Positions 37,446-50,912 are shown, counted from the stretch's first letter. The stretch is 64,000 nt of DNA from Raphanus sativus (GCF_000801105.2 NC_079515.1:1860001-1924000); one strand, 5' to 3'. Program-made: numbers and translations. Notes: a model not told the origin generated them from the sequence alone.

Positions 37446-40400
37446 TTTACCGAAAACTCATTAATTTAGAAGGAATTTTGGAAAAATTTCAAAAATATGA
37501 AAATAATTTTTCATTGTATAGTTTCATCGAGCACTAACAAATGATGATGGTCAAAGAGTTTAGAACCTCTATTGTCTCTGTTTCTCTAGATAATGAAGAT
37601 TTTATAATGGAAATTCCACTAATATAGGCAATATATAAAATTTTCGTAAAATAAATATTAAAAATTAGAATGATTCCTATATACCATGAAAAATTGCTTA
37701 GAATACATTAATTCAGATGTCGAATGTGGTTTGAAATTTTTAAACAAAAGTGAAGAGTATAAACTTCAGTATGTAGACCTTTTACCGAAAACTCATTATT
37801 TTAGATGGGGTTAACCCACGGATTTTGGAAAAATTTCAAAAATATGAAAATCTGATTTTAGTGTATAGTTTCATCGAGCAATAACATAAGATGATGGTCA
37901 AAGAGTTTCGAACCTCTGTTGTCTCCGTTTCTCTTGATAATGAAGATTTTATAATGGTAATTCCACTAATATAGGCAGTTTATGAAATTTTAGTAAAATA
38001 AAAATTAAAAAATTAGAATGATTCACATATACCATGACAGATAGTTTACAATACATTAATTTAGATGTCGAATGTGGTTTGAAATTTTTAAACAAAAGTG
38101 AAGAGTAAAAACTTCAGCATATATAGAAATTACCGAAAACTCATTAATTTAGAAGGGATTTTGGAAAAAAATTCAAAAATATGAAAATCTTATTTCATTG
38201 TATAGTTTCATCGAGCACTAACATATGATGATGGTCAAAGAGTTTAAAACCTCTGTTGTCTCTGTTTCTCTAGGTAATGAAGATTTTATAATGGTAATTC
38301 CACTAATATAGGCAGTATATAAAAATTTCGTAAAATAAATATTAAAAATTAGAATGATTCCTATATACCATGAAAGATAGTTTAGAATAAATTAATTCAG
38401 ATGTCGAATTTGGTTTGAAATTTTTAAACAAAAGTTAAGAGTATAAACTTCAGTATGTAGAGCCTTTACCGAAAACTCATTATTTTAGAAGGGGTTAACC
38501 ACAGATTTAGAAAAAAATTCAAAAATATGAGAATCTGATTTTAGTGTATAGTTTCATCGAGCATTAACATAAGATGATGGTCAAAGAGTTTAGAAGCTCT
38601 GTTGTCTCTGTTTCTCTAGATAATGAAAATTTTAAAATGGTAATTCCACTAAATAGGCAGTATATGATTTTTAGTAAAATAAATATTAAAAAATTAGAAT
38701 GATTCCTATATACCATGAAAGATAGTTTAGAATACATTAATTCAGGTGTCGAATGTGGTTTGAATTTTTTAAACAAAAGTGAAGAGTATAAACTTAAGTA
38801 TATATAGCATTTACTTAAAACTCATTATTTTTAAAGGGGTTAACCTACGGATTTTGGAAAATTTTCAAAAATATGAAAATATGATTTTAGTGTCTAGTTT
38901 CATCGAGCACTAACATAAGNNNNNNNNNNNNNNNNNNNNNNNNNNNNNNNNNNNNNNNNNNNNNNNNNNNNNNNNNNNNNNNNNNNNNNNNNNNNNNNNN
39001 NNNNNNNNNNNNNNNNNNNAAAATATGAAAATCTGATTTTAGTGTATAGTTTCATCGAGCACTAACATAAGATGATGGTCAAAGAGTTTAGAACATCTGT
39101 TGTCTCCGTTTCTCTAGATAATGAAGATTTTTATAATGGTAATTCCACTATATATGCAATATATGAAATTATAGAAAAATGAATATTAAAAAAATTAGAA
39201 TGATTCCTATAATACCATGACTGATAGTTTAGAATACATTAATTCAGATGTCGAATGTGGTTTGAATTTTTTTTTTAAAAGTGAAGAAGATAAACTTCAG
39301 TATATAGAGCATTTACCGAAAACTCATTATTTTAGAAGGGGTTTACCCACCGATTTTGGAAAATTTTCAAAGATATGAAAATCTGATTTTAGTGTATAGT
39401 TTCATCGAGCACTAACATAAAGATGATGGTCAAAGAGTTTAGAACCTCTGTTGTCTCTGTTTCTCTAGATAATAAAGATTTTATAATGGTAATTCCACTA
39501 ATATAGGCAGTATATGAAATTTTAGTAAATTAAATATTAAAAAATTAGAATAATTCATATATACCATGACTGATAGTTAGAATACATTAATTCAGATATC
39601 GAATGTGGTTTGAATTTTTTTTTTTAAGTGAAGAATATAAACTTCAGTATATAGAGCATTTACTGAAAACTCATTATTTTAGAAGGGGTTAACCCACGGA
39701 TTTTGGAAAAATTTCAAAAATATGAAAATCTGATTTTAGTGTATAGTTTCATCGAGCACTAACATAAGATGATGGTCAAAGAGTTTAGAACCTCTGTTGT
39801 CTCTGTTTCTCTAGATAATAAAGATTTTATAATGGTAATTCCACTAATATAGGCAATATATGAAATTTAAGTAAAATAAATATTAAAAAGTTAGAATGAT
39901 TCCTATATACCATGAAAGATAGTTTAGAATACATTGATTCACATGTCGAATGTGGTTTGAAAATTATAACAAAAGTAAAGAGTATAAACTTCAGTATATA
40001 GAGCATTTACCGAAAACTCATTATTTTAGAAGGTGTTAACCCACGGATTTTGGAAAAATTTCAAAAATATGAAAATCTGATTTTAGTGTATAGTTTCATC
40101 GAGCATTAACATAAGATGATGGTCAAAGATTTTAGAACCTCTGTTGTCTCCGTTTCTCTAGATAATGAAGATTTTATAATGGTAATTCCACTAATATAGG
40201 CAATATATGAAATTTTTGTAAAATAAATATTAAAAAATTAGAATGATTCCTATATACCATGACTGATGGTTTAGAATACATTAATTCAGATGTCGAATGT
40301 GGTTTGAAATTTTTTTTTAAAAAGTGAAGAATATAAACTTCAGTATATAGAGCATTTACCTAAAACTCATTATTTTAGAAGGGGTTTACCCACAGATTTT

Positions 40401-43400
40401 GGAAAATTTCAAAAATATGAAAATCTGATTTTAGTGTATAGTTTCATCGAGCACTAACATAAGATGATGGTCAAAGAGTTTAGAACCTCTGTTGTCTCTG
40501 TTTCTCTAGATAATAAAGATTTTATAATGGTAATTCCACTAATATAGGCAGTATATGAAATTTTAGTAAATTAAATATCAAAAAATGAGTATGATTTATA
40601 TATACCATGACTGATAGTTTAGAGTACATTAATTCAGATGTCAAATGTGGTTTGAATTTTTTTTTTAAAAGTGAAGAACATAAACTTCAGTATATAGAGC
40701 ATTTACCGAAAACTCATTTTTTTAGAAGGGGTTAACCCACGGATTTTGGAAAATTTCAATAATATTAAAATCTGATTTTAATATATAGTTTCATCGAGCA
40801 CTAACATAAGATGATGGTCAAAAATTTTAGAACATCTGTTGTCTCCGTTTCTCTAGATAATGAAGATTTTATAATGGTAATTCCACTAATATAGGCAATA
40901 AATGAAATTTTAGTAAAATAAATATTAAAAAAATTAGAATGATTCCTATATACCATGAAAGATAGTTTAGAATACGTTAATTCATATGTCAAATGTGGTT
41001 TGAAATAATTTTTTAAAAGTGAAGAGTATAAACTTCAGTATATAGAGCATTTAAAGATAACTCATTATTTTAGAAGGGGTTTACCCACGGATTTTGGAAA
41101 ATTTTCAAAAATATGAAAATCTGATTTAGTGTATAGTTTCATCGAGCACTAACATAAGATGATGGTCAAAGAGTTTAGAACCTCTGTTGTCTCCGTTTCT
41201 CTAGATAATGAAGATTTTATAATGCTAATTCCACTAATATATGCAATATATTGAAATTATAGAAAAATGAATATTAAAAAATTAGAATGCTTCCTATATA
41301 CCATGACTGATAGTTTAGAATACATTAATTCAGATGTCGAATGTGGTTTGATTTTTTTTAAAAAAGTGAAGAAGATAAACTTCAGTATATAGAGCATTTA
41401 CCGAAAAACTCATTATTTTAGAAGGGTTAACACACCGGATTTGGAAAATTTCAAAAATATATGAAAATCTGATTTTAGTGTATAGTTTCATCGAGCACTA
41501 ACATAAGATGATGGTCAAAGAGTTTAGAACCATTTGTTGTCTCTGTTTCTCTAGATAATGGAGATTTTATAATGGTAATTCCACTAATATGGCACTATAT
41601 GAAATTTCAGTAAAATAAATATTAAAAATTAGAAATGATTCCTTATATACCATGACTGATAGTTTAGAATACGTTAACCCCACGATTTTTGAAAAAAAAA
41701 ATTCAAAAAATGAAAATTTGGTTTTTAGTGTATAAGTTTCATCGAGCACTAACATAAGATGATGGTCAAAGAGTTTAGAACCTCTGTTGTCTCTGTTTCT
41801 CTAGATAATGAAGATTTTATAACGGTAATTTCACTAATATAGGTAGTATATAAAATTTTGGGTAAAATAAATATTAAAAATTAGAATGATTCCTATATAC
41901 CATGACTGATAGTTTAGAATACATTAATTCAATGTCGAATGTGGTGCGAAATTTTTTTTCAAAAAGAGTGAAGAATATAAACTTCAGTATATAGAGCATT
42001 TACCGAAAACTCATTATTTTAGAAGGGGTTAACCCACGGATTTTGGAAAATTTTCAAAAATATGAAAATCTGATTTTAGTGTATAGTTTCATCGAGCACT
42101 AGCATAAGATGAGGTCAAAGAATTTAGAACCTCTGTTGTCTCTGTTTCTCTAGATAATGAAGATTTAATAATGGTAATTCCACTAATATAGGCAATATAT
42201 GAAATTTAGTAAAATAAATATTAAAAAATTAGAATTATTCCTATATACCATGAAAGATAGTTTAGAATACATTAATTCAGATGTCGAATGTGGTTTGAAA
42301 ATTTTAAACAAAAGTGAAGAATTATAAACTTCAGTATATAGAGCATTTACCGAAAACTCATTATTTTAGAAGGGGTAACCCACGGATTTTGGAAAAAACT
42401 CAAAAATATGAAAATCTGATTTTAGTGTATAGTTTCATCGAGCACTAAAATAAGATGATGGTCAAAGAGTTTAGAACCTCTGTTGTCTCTGTTTCTCTAG
42501 ATAATGAAGATTTTATAATGGTAATTCCACTAATATGCCAGTATATGAAATTTTAGTAAAATAAATATTAAAAAATTAGAATGATTCCTATATACACATG
42601 ACTGATAGTTTAGAATACATTAATTCAGATGTCTAAATGTGGTTTGAATTTTTTTTAAAAAGTGAAGAATATAAACTTCAGTATATAGAGCATTTACCAA
42701 AAACTCATTATTTAGAAGGGGTTAACCCACGGATTTTGGAAAATTTTCAAAAATATATAAAAATCTATTTTAATGTATAGTTTCATCGAGCACTAACATA
42801 AGATGATGGTAAAATTATTTAGAACCTCTGTTGTCTTCGTTTCTCTAGATAATGAAGATTTATAAAGGTAATTCCACTAATATAGGCAATATATGAAATT
42901 TTAGTAAAATAAATACAAAAAATTAGAATGATTCCTATATACCATGAAAGATAGTTTAGAATACATTAATTCAGATGTCGAATGTGGTTTGAAATTTTTT
43001 TAAAAAAAAGTGAAGAATATAAACTTCAGTATATAGACCATTTACGAAAACTCATTATTTTAGAAGGGGTTAACCACGGATTTTGGAAAAAATTAAAAAA
43101 AATGAAAATCTGGTTTTAGTGTAAAGTTTCATCGAGCACTAACATAAGATGATGTTCAAAGAGTTTAGAACCTCTGTTATCTCTCTTTCTCTAGATAATG
43201 AAGATTTTATAATGGTAATTCCACTAATATAGGCAATATATGAAATTTTAGTAAAACTAAATATTAAAAAATTAGAATGATTCTTATATACCATGATTGA
43301 TAGTTTAGAATACATTAATTCAGATGTCGAATGTGGTTTGAAATTTTTTTTTAAAAAGTGAAGAATATAGACTTCAGTATATAGAACATTTACCGAAAAC

Positions 43401-46400
43401 TCATTATTTTAGAAGGGGTTAACCCACGGATTTTGGAAAATTTTCAAAAATATTAAAATCTTATTTTAGTGTATAGTTTCATCGAGCACTAACATAAGAC
43501 GAAGGTAAAAATTATTTAGAACCTCTGTTGTCTCGTTTCTCTAGATAATGAAGATTTTATAAAGGTAATTCCACTAATAGAGGCAATATATGAAATTTTA
43601 TTAAAATAAATATTAAAAAATTAGAATGATTCCTATATACGATGACTGATAGTTTAGAATACATTAATTCAGATGTCTAATGTGGTTTGAAATTTATTAA
43701 AAAAAGTGAAGAATATAAACTTCAGTATATAGAGCATTTACCGAAAACTCATTATTTTAGAAGGGTTAATCTACGGATTTTGGAAAATTTCAAAAATATG
43801 AAAATCTGATTTTAGTGTATATTTTCATCGAGCACTATCATAAGATGATGGTCAAATTGTTTAGAACCTCTGTGGTCTCCGTTTCTCTGGATAATGAAGA
43901 TTTTATAAAGGTAATTCCACTAATATAGGTAATATATGAAATTTTAGTAAAATAAATATTAAAAAATTAGAATGATCCTGTATACCATGAAAGATAGTTT
44001 AGAATACATTAATTCATATGTCGAATGTGGTTTGAAAATTTTAAACAAAAGTGAAGAGTATAAACTTCGGTATACAGAGCATTTAACGAAAACTCGTTAT
44101 TTTAGAAGGGTTTACCCACGGATTATGGAAAATTTTCAAAAATATGAAAATCTGATTTTAGTGTATAGTTTCATCGAGCACTAACATAAGATGATGGTCA
44201 AAGAGTTTAGAACCTCTGTTTTCTCCGTTTCTCTAGATAATGAAGATTTTTAATGGTAATTCTACTAATATAGGCAGTATATGAAATTTTAGAAAAATAA
44301 ATATTAAAAAATTAGAATGATTCATATATACCATGACTAATAGTTTAGAATACATTAATTCAGATGTCGAATGTGGTTTGAAATTTTTTAAAAAAAGTGA
44401 AGAATATAAACTTCAGTATATAGACCATTTATCGAAAACTCCTTATTTTAGAAGGGGTTAACACACGGATTTTGGAAAAAAAACTTAAAAATATGAAAAT
44501 CTGGTTTTAGTGTATAGTTTCATCGAGCACTAACATAAGATGATGTTCAAAGAGTTTAGAACATCTGTTGTCTCCGTTTCTCCATATAATGAAGATTTTA
44601 TAATGGTAATTTCACTAATATAGGTAATATATGAAATTTTAGTAAACTAAATATTGAAAAATTAGAATGATTCTTATATACCATGACTGATAGTTTAGAA
44701 TACATTAATTCAGATGTCGAATGTGGTTTTAATTTATTTTTTAAAAGTGAAGAATATAACTTCAGTATATAGAGCATTTACCGAAAACTCATTATTTTAG
44801 AAGGGGGGTAACCCACGGATTTTGGAAAAATTTCAAAAATTTGAAAATCTGATTTTAGTGTATAGTTTCATCGAGCACTAACGTAAGATGATCGTCAAAG
44901 AGTTTAGAACCTCTGTTGTCTCTGTTTCTCTAAATAATGAAGATTTTATAAGGGTAATTCCACGAATATAGGCAGTATATGAAATTTTAGTAAATTAAAT
45001 ATTAAAAAATTAGAATGATTCCTATATACCATGACTGATAGTTTAGAATACATTAATTCAGATGTCGAATGTGGTTTGAAATTTTTTTAAAAAAGTGAAT
45101 AATAAAAACTTCAGTATATTGAGCATTTACCGAAAACTCATTATTTTAGAAGCGGTTAACCCACGGATTTTGAAAAAAATTCAAAAAAAATGAAAATTTG
45201 GTTTTAGTGTATAGTTTCATCGAGCACTAACATAAGATGATGGTCAAAGAGTTTAGAACATTTGTTGTCTCTGTTTCTCTAGATAATGAAGATTTTATAA
45301 TGGTAATTTCACTAATATAGGCAGTATATAAAATTTTGGTAAAATAAATATTAAAAAATTAGAATGATTCCTATATACCATGACTGATAGTTTAGAATAC
45401 ATTAATTCAGATGTCGAATATGGTGCGAAATTTTTTTCAAAGAGTGAAGAATATAAACTTCAGTATATAGAGCATTTACCGAAAACTCATTATTTTAGAA
45501 GGGGTTACCCCACGGATTTTGGAAAATTTTCAAAAATATGAAAATCTGATTTTAGTGTATAATTTCATCAAGCACTAACATAAGATGATGGTCAAATTGT
45601 TTAGAACCTCTTTTGTCTCCGTTTCTCTAGATAATGAAGATTTTATAATGGTAATTCCACTAATATAGGCAATATATGAAATTTTAGTAAAATAAATATT
45701 AAAAAATTATAATGATTCCTATATATCATGAAATATAGTTTAGAATATATTAATTCATATGTCGAATGTGGTTTGAAAATTTTAAACAAAAGTGAAGAGT
45801 ATAAACTTGAGTATATAGAGCATTTACCGAAAACTCATTATTTTAGAAGGGGTTAACCCACGGATTTTGGAAAATTTTCAAAAATATAAAAATCTGATTT
45901 TAGTGTATAGTTTAATCGAGCACTAACATAAGATGATGGTCAAAGACTTTAGAACCTCTGTTCTCTCTGTTTCTCTAGATAATGGAGATTTTATAATGGT
46001 AATTCCACTAATATAGGCAATATATGAAATTTTAGTAAAATAAATATTAAAAATTAGAATGATTCCTATATACCATGAAAGATAGTTTAGAATACATTAA
46101 TTCAGATGTCAAATGTGGTTTGAAAATTTTAAATAAAAGTGAAGAGTATAAACTTCAGTATATAGAACATTTACCGAAAACTCATTATTTTAGAAAGTGT
46201 TAACCAACGGATTTTGGAAAAAAATCAAAAATATGACAATCTGATTTTAGTGTATAGTTTCATCGAGCACTAACATAAGATGATGGTCAAAGAGTTTATA
46301 ACCTATGTTGTCTCCGTTTCTCTAGGTAATGAAGATTTTATAATGGTAATTCCACTAATATAGGCACTATATGAAATTTTAGTAAAACAAATATTAAAAA

Positions 46401-47043
46401 ATTATAGTGATTCCTATATACCATAAAAGATAGTTTAGTATATACATTAATTCAGATTTCTATTGTGGTTTGAATTTTTTTTTTAAAGTGAAGAATATAA
46501 ATTTCAGTATATAGAGCATTTATCGAAAACTCATTATTTTAGAAGGAGTTAACCCACGGATTTTGGAAAATTTTCAAAAATATGAAAATCTGATTTTATT
46601 TTATAGTTTCGTCGAGCACTAACATAAGATGATGGTCAAAGAGTTTAGAACTTCTGTTGTCTATGTTTCTCTATATAATGAAGATTTTATAATGTTAATT
46701 CCACTAATCTAGGCAATATATGAAATTTTAGTAAACTAAATATTAAAAAAATTAGAATGATATATACATATATATATATACCATGAAAGATAGTTTAGAA
46801 TACATAATTCAAATGTCAAATATGGTTTTAAATTTTTAAACAAAAGTGAAGGGTATAAACTTCAGTATATAGAGCATTTACCGAAAACTCATTATTTTAG
46901 GAGTTAACCCACAGATTTTGAAAACAGATTTTGAAAAAAAAATTAAAAAAAATGAAAATCTGATTTTAGTGTATAGTTTCATCGAGCACTAGCATAAGAT
47001 GATGGTCAAAGAGTTTAGAACCTATGTTGTCTCCTTTTCTCCA
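37446..47043. repeat. Tandem satellite array, ~345-bp monomer, right block (~27 visible copies)
   Basis: Continuation of the same satellite after the Helitron. Four copies precede the N gap (38920-39019) and about 23 follow it. After the gap the monomers change character: the site after CCATGA reads CTGATAG in most copies (AAGATAG in the rest), and many have a T-run followed by AAAAGTGAAGAATATAAAC where the left block has TTTAAACAAAAGTGAAGAG. Some copies are shortened (for example near 41660). The array ends at about 47043, where a TCGGGT-rich element begins. Confidence 0.92.
38920..39019. other. Assembly gap of 100 N
   Basis: Exactly 100 unknown bases, a conventional placeholder, within the satellite. 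The true number of monomers is therefore unknown. Confidence 0.98.
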
Positions 47044-47555
47044 GGTCGGGTCTTGTCAGGTCCGGATCGGTTCGGGTCTATAATTCTAAAACCTGTAAAA
47101 TTCCATAATTTTCGGGTCCATATCAGGTCCGGATCGGGTTCAGGTATTTAGTATCTGAAAAAGACATGACATACTATATTTAGTCAATATTTGTCATATA
47201 TATCTAAAATTTTCTAAAAATAACTTCAACTAAACTATTAATAATTAAAATAAAACATTTTTAAACTCTAAATTTACAACATCGTATTACTTAAAAATGT
47301 TACAACATAATAACAAATATTGTTAACAAAAGATATTTCAACGAACTCATAAAATAATATACATATATAAAATAGCATAGTTTTGGATATACGTGTTTTT
47401 AAGTCGGGTACAAATCGGTTTTTATCGGGTCGGTTCTTTTCGGATTCGGGTATATTCGGCTCGATTCTCTTTGGTTCCAGTTCGGTTTCGGATCGAATAT
47501 TTTGGGATCAGTTCCGATTCAGATTTTCGGATCCATGTTAAAATGTCCAGACCTA
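47044..47555. mobile_element. hAT-like remnant rich in TCGGGT/CGGATC motifs
   Basis: Composition changes sharply at the end of the satellite to many copies of CGGGTC, CGGATCGG and TTCGG. The right end, inverted, reads TAGGTCTGGACATTTT, resembling the TAGGGGTGGGCAAAA end of the hAT-type element at 56095-56675. The left end is not preserved and no target duplication is seen, so it is called a remnant. Confidence 0.4.
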
Positions 47556-47630
47556 GTCGGCTTCACTCACGTAAAAAAAATAATTGTAAAGGGGCAAGAT
47601 TATATTAGTATTGTCCCAAACTAAAGCCAA

Positions 47631-47925
47631 TTTTTTTAACGCTGGATATATTATGCTATTACAAGGTATGAGAAATATTACAGACGATTATACAGCCGAC
47701 AATTCTACATGACTGATGAAGATTCACGTCTGACTGCATCACCTGAGCCGCCCTATCGGATCCATGCTAGCCGATACTCCTTATGCCATGCTGCAGATCT
47801 CTTTTAAGCCACTTCTCTGTTAATTCGCGTAATTCCACCTTCTCTGAGAATTGAAACTCAAACTTCCTGATGTAAAAGCATTAATGAATCATTTGTCAAA
47901 CCACTGGACCAATGAGCTTCCACGA
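47631..47925 (-). mobile_element. SINE-like, tRNA-derived retroposon
   Basis: On the minus strand a box A-like TGGTCCAGTGGTTTGA (about 47912-47897) is followed at tRNA-like distance by a box B-like GAGTTTCAATTCTC (about 47860-47846). The body ends near an A-run (the T-run at 47631-47637 on the plus strand). Possible short target duplications AAGCCAA (left) and AAACCAA (right) flank it. It codes for nothing. Box matches are imperfect. Confidence 0.45.
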
Positions 47926-48702
47926 AAAACCAACTTAGAACCCAAACAAAATTGTGTTTTTCCTAAGCCCTTTTAAAATCAAACGTATAACCAAACAAAA
48001 ACAAAAACAGTAACAGCAAGTCTAAATGAAACGGTGAGTATTGAAAGGAAGGACACATGTCAGCCCGGCGGTTTCCGAATTAGTGACGTTGAAGACGACG
48101 TGGACAGTGTAGGAGTGAAGCAAAATTGTATTTTATAAATAAAGATGTATTTAAAAAAAAAAAGAATTGGGGGAGTTCTAGTTTTTTTTTTGATCAAAAT
48201 GAAACATCGGGGTAATTTTAAATATTTTAAAGACATTGGGGGAGTTTATAGAAAATACAAAATTTAGGGCAACCAGACCGCTATATAAAAAGCACAAAAA
48301 CCCTAGACATCTGCTTTCGTCTCCCTCGACTAAAAAAAAAAAGAACGCCGCTCGTCTCTTCAGAGAGTGTTCCACTTTCCAGGATTTGCTCAAGGTACGC
48401 TCACAATCTCTCTCTCTCTCTCTCTCTCTAATGGAAGCGCTATTTCAATGTCTGATGTTAGATTCTGATAGACTTAGCTCGCGAGATAGAGATTGAAATA
48501 GATAGTTTCACATTTCACTTGCTTTGGCTCTTTAGTGCTGTAATTGACGAGGTTTAGATCAGAAACTCACATCAAGAAGTTTCGATTCTCATCAGATCTA
48601 TATGCTTTGAAAATGGAATCGTGCTTGTATGAAAATAGTGTGTATGTGTGTCAGTGATTTACTTAAATGCCTTTGGATTTGTAATTGTACAGAGAAAAAA
48701 AA
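47926..48702. other. Spacer, promoter and 5' UTR intron of the eL22 gene
   Basis: A telo-box-like AAACCCTA at 48298-48305, typical of ribosomal-protein promoters, precedes a probable 5' UTR exon that ends at about 48393 (AAG then GTACGC). An intron with a CT microsatellite (about 48405-48428) probably runs to an acceptor at about 48691. The UTR splicing is inferred. Confidence 0.5.
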
Positions 48703-49170
48703 ATGAGTAGAGGAAGTGCAGCCGTTGCCAAGGGAAAGAAGAAGGGAGTTTCCTTCTCCATTGATTGCTCCAAGCCTGTCGATGACAAGATCATGGAGAT
48801 TGCTTCCCTCGAGAAGTTCCTTCAGGAGAGGATCAAAGTCGGTGGCAAAGCCGGTGCACTCGGTGATTCCGTCACTATCACCCGTGAGAAGAACAAGATC
48901 ACCGTCACTTCCGATGGTCAATTCTCCAAGAGGTACGTACCATACTTGTTCAATATGAGTTCCAAACAACTTGATTGTATAGTATTATTGATTGGTTTCT
49001 TTGTATACTATGTGTGTCTGTTCAGGTATCTCAAGTACTTGACGAAGAAGTACTTGAAGAAGCACAACGTGAGGGATTGGCTCAGAGTGATTGCTGCCAA
49101 CAAGGACCGTAACCTCTACGAGTTGAGGTACTTCAACATCGCTGAGAACGAGGGAGAGGAAGAAGACTAG
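48703..49170 (+). CDS. RPL22B: Large-subunit ribosomal protein eL22
   Basis: The gene encodes cytosolic 60S ribosomal protein L22 (eL22). Two coding exons, 48703-48932 and 49026-49170, join within an Arg codon (AG then G) to give 124 residues, the usual plant length. The basic N-terminus ([19 protein letters not shown]) and the core [20 protein letters not shown] then [20 protein letters not shown] are diagnostic. The C-terminus ends in an acidic NEGEEED tail as in other eL22 proteins. The ATG follows an A-run just after a probable UTR intron. Orthologue of At3g05560. Confidence 0.95.
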   Translation: MSRGSAAVAKGKKKGVSFSIDCSKPVDDKIMEIASLEKFLQERIKVGGKAGALGDSVTITREKNKITVTSDGQFSKRYVPYLFNMSSKQLDCIVLLIGFFVYYVCLFRYLKYLTKKYLKKHNVRDWLRVIAANKDRNLYELRYFNIAENEGEEED

Positions 49171-49623
49171 AAGAGTTATTACATCTGTTTCCGGTTTTTG
49201 TTTTGTGTTCGTTGTTGCTCAATACTATTTATCATCTTCTTTATCGACACCTTATTTTAGTTTTGTTGAATTTACCTCTTGGTTCAGACTATTGTTTAAG
49301 AAAAATATTTTGGTAATGATTCAAGAATCTTTTAATTAGTATAGTGAGGAAAATAATCCATAACAAGTAATTGGACAGTGATTTTAAACTATAAGATTTG
49401 ACCACCACAAATCTAAGAGTTTAATGGCTTTTCTTCTGTGCTTTATCGTTAAAATATGACCTTTTCAGCTCAAAAAATGTTTTGATTCCTTAAGCTTTTC
49501 AGCCCTTCAATTTATTTGAATGTATTCAATTGGTATAGCCCATAAATTTGATTAACCAAAACAAACCAACGAAAAGTAAACCGAAACAAGATCCGGTTAG
49601 GTAGAATCTATCAATTTCTCTCT
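49171..49623. other. Spacer between eL22 and the At3g05570-like gene
   Basis: Convergent 3' regions of the two flanking genes. Nothing further is visible. Confidence 0.5.
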
Positions 49624-50008
49624 CTAATCAGAGAGAGTAGTCTTAAGAGGCAAATAACTCTCCACTCCTTTAGCTTCTTCAGCTTGCTTCTTTTCTGCAA
49701 CAGCCTTTGACAATCCAAACATCTGAAACAAATCAACCCGATTGATTAGCCAAGATCAGATTTAATCTAATCAAACAAAGCAACTCTGAGGCTCAGTGGA
49801 TCTAAGTTGTAAGGAAGAAAGAGGAGAGAGAAACCTTCTTGATGGTCTTGTTGAAACAATTCTTGTGATCATCCATGGAGGCATTGATGAATTCATCAAT
49901 GTGATCCTTGACGTCTTCTAAGAAATTGGCATCATCCTTGACCATCTTCCTACACGAAGACACGGCTGGCTTAGGCGGGGTTTCAGCTTGAGTCTTCTGC
50001 GTCTCCAT
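49624..50008 (-). CDS. Small conserved protein of unknown function (At3g05570-like)
   Basis: Two exons on the minus strand, 50008-49835 and 49722-49624, both phase 0, give 90 residues. The first part is hydrophilic (METQKTQAETPPKPAVSSCR, then KDDANFLEDVKDHIDEFINA), predicted helical and rich in Asp, Glu and Lys. The second exon encodes MFGLSKAVAEKKQAEEAKGV and ends LPLKTTLSD. No signal peptide, membrane span or known domain is visible. The position between eL22 and TOPP9 fits At3g05570, annotated only as an unknown small protein as I recall. A 5' UTR intron probably extends toward 50560, as the next upstream sequence is AT-rich. Function unknown. Confidence 0.75.
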
Positions 50009-50912
50009 TTGTTTGTCCTAAAGAGGAACATGTAAAATGTAAAGCTACTAAAAACTCAATTAAATACGAAAATGATCAAGAGAAACCCAAAGGACACAAA
50101 AAGCATTAGAACCAATTATCAAATGACAAGAAGATAGCTTTCTTAACTAGTCAGCTCGTAAACAGAAGATGATTATGAAAGAATGATTCCAAAAGTCAGA
50201 GACTCCTAAAGTAAAAGATAAGAACCAAGAATCCTACAGAAATTAGCTATTCAATGTCAAATTTTCTCAGAATCCGTCAAATTGAACACACAACATTGGA
50301 AGCAAACATAAACTTTCCTACCAAATTCCGCCGTGTTACATATCAATCTAAGGAACCGACGATTATGTTAGATCATAATCACACATAGGGACTGTGTAAA
50401 TCATATACAGATATAACAACACATGCCACGAAACCATACGAATCAAGACAGCACAAAAACATGATCCATAACACACTGAAGTCAATCAAGTTTACAGGCT
50501 GAAACAAAAAAAACACATGTCGAGAAAACGAGATTCCAACAATCGGAGATTCAGACAGAACTCACCGACAACGACGACGGATGAGGAATGAAAGAGTCTG
50601 ACTCGTGGGAAGATCTCAGCTCGTTAAAACGGTTTGCAATGAGTAGATTACCTAAATACCCCTACGCAACATCTTTCTGTAGTTAGTTCATTTTTGGTCA
50701 AACACGTCATTTTGTCCTCAAAAACCCTAGATAACCCACGGAGAAGCGGATGCAATCGAAACACCTCATCAGATCGTTACCGGAGGTTCTCTGACTGAAT
50801 AGTGAGTTCCCTCTTCTTCACACTCCTCACTTTGAAACAGTCTAGATAGTTCAATCGGATTCGAATCGTGTCACAAAAAAAAAAAACATTTCCTTTTTGT
50901 TTGTTTGTCCAA
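50009..50912. other. Divergent promoter region between the At3g05570-like and mTERF genes
   Basis: Contains the probable 5' UTR intron of the minus-strand gene (to about 50560) and a shared promoter zone at about 50600-50850. No other gene is visible. Confidence 0.45.

Noticed and set aside
28238..47043. CRISPR-like array interpretation of the regular repeats
   Set aside because: The whole ~345-bp unit is repeated with no unique spacers, and the DNA is plant nuclear. It is satellite DNA.
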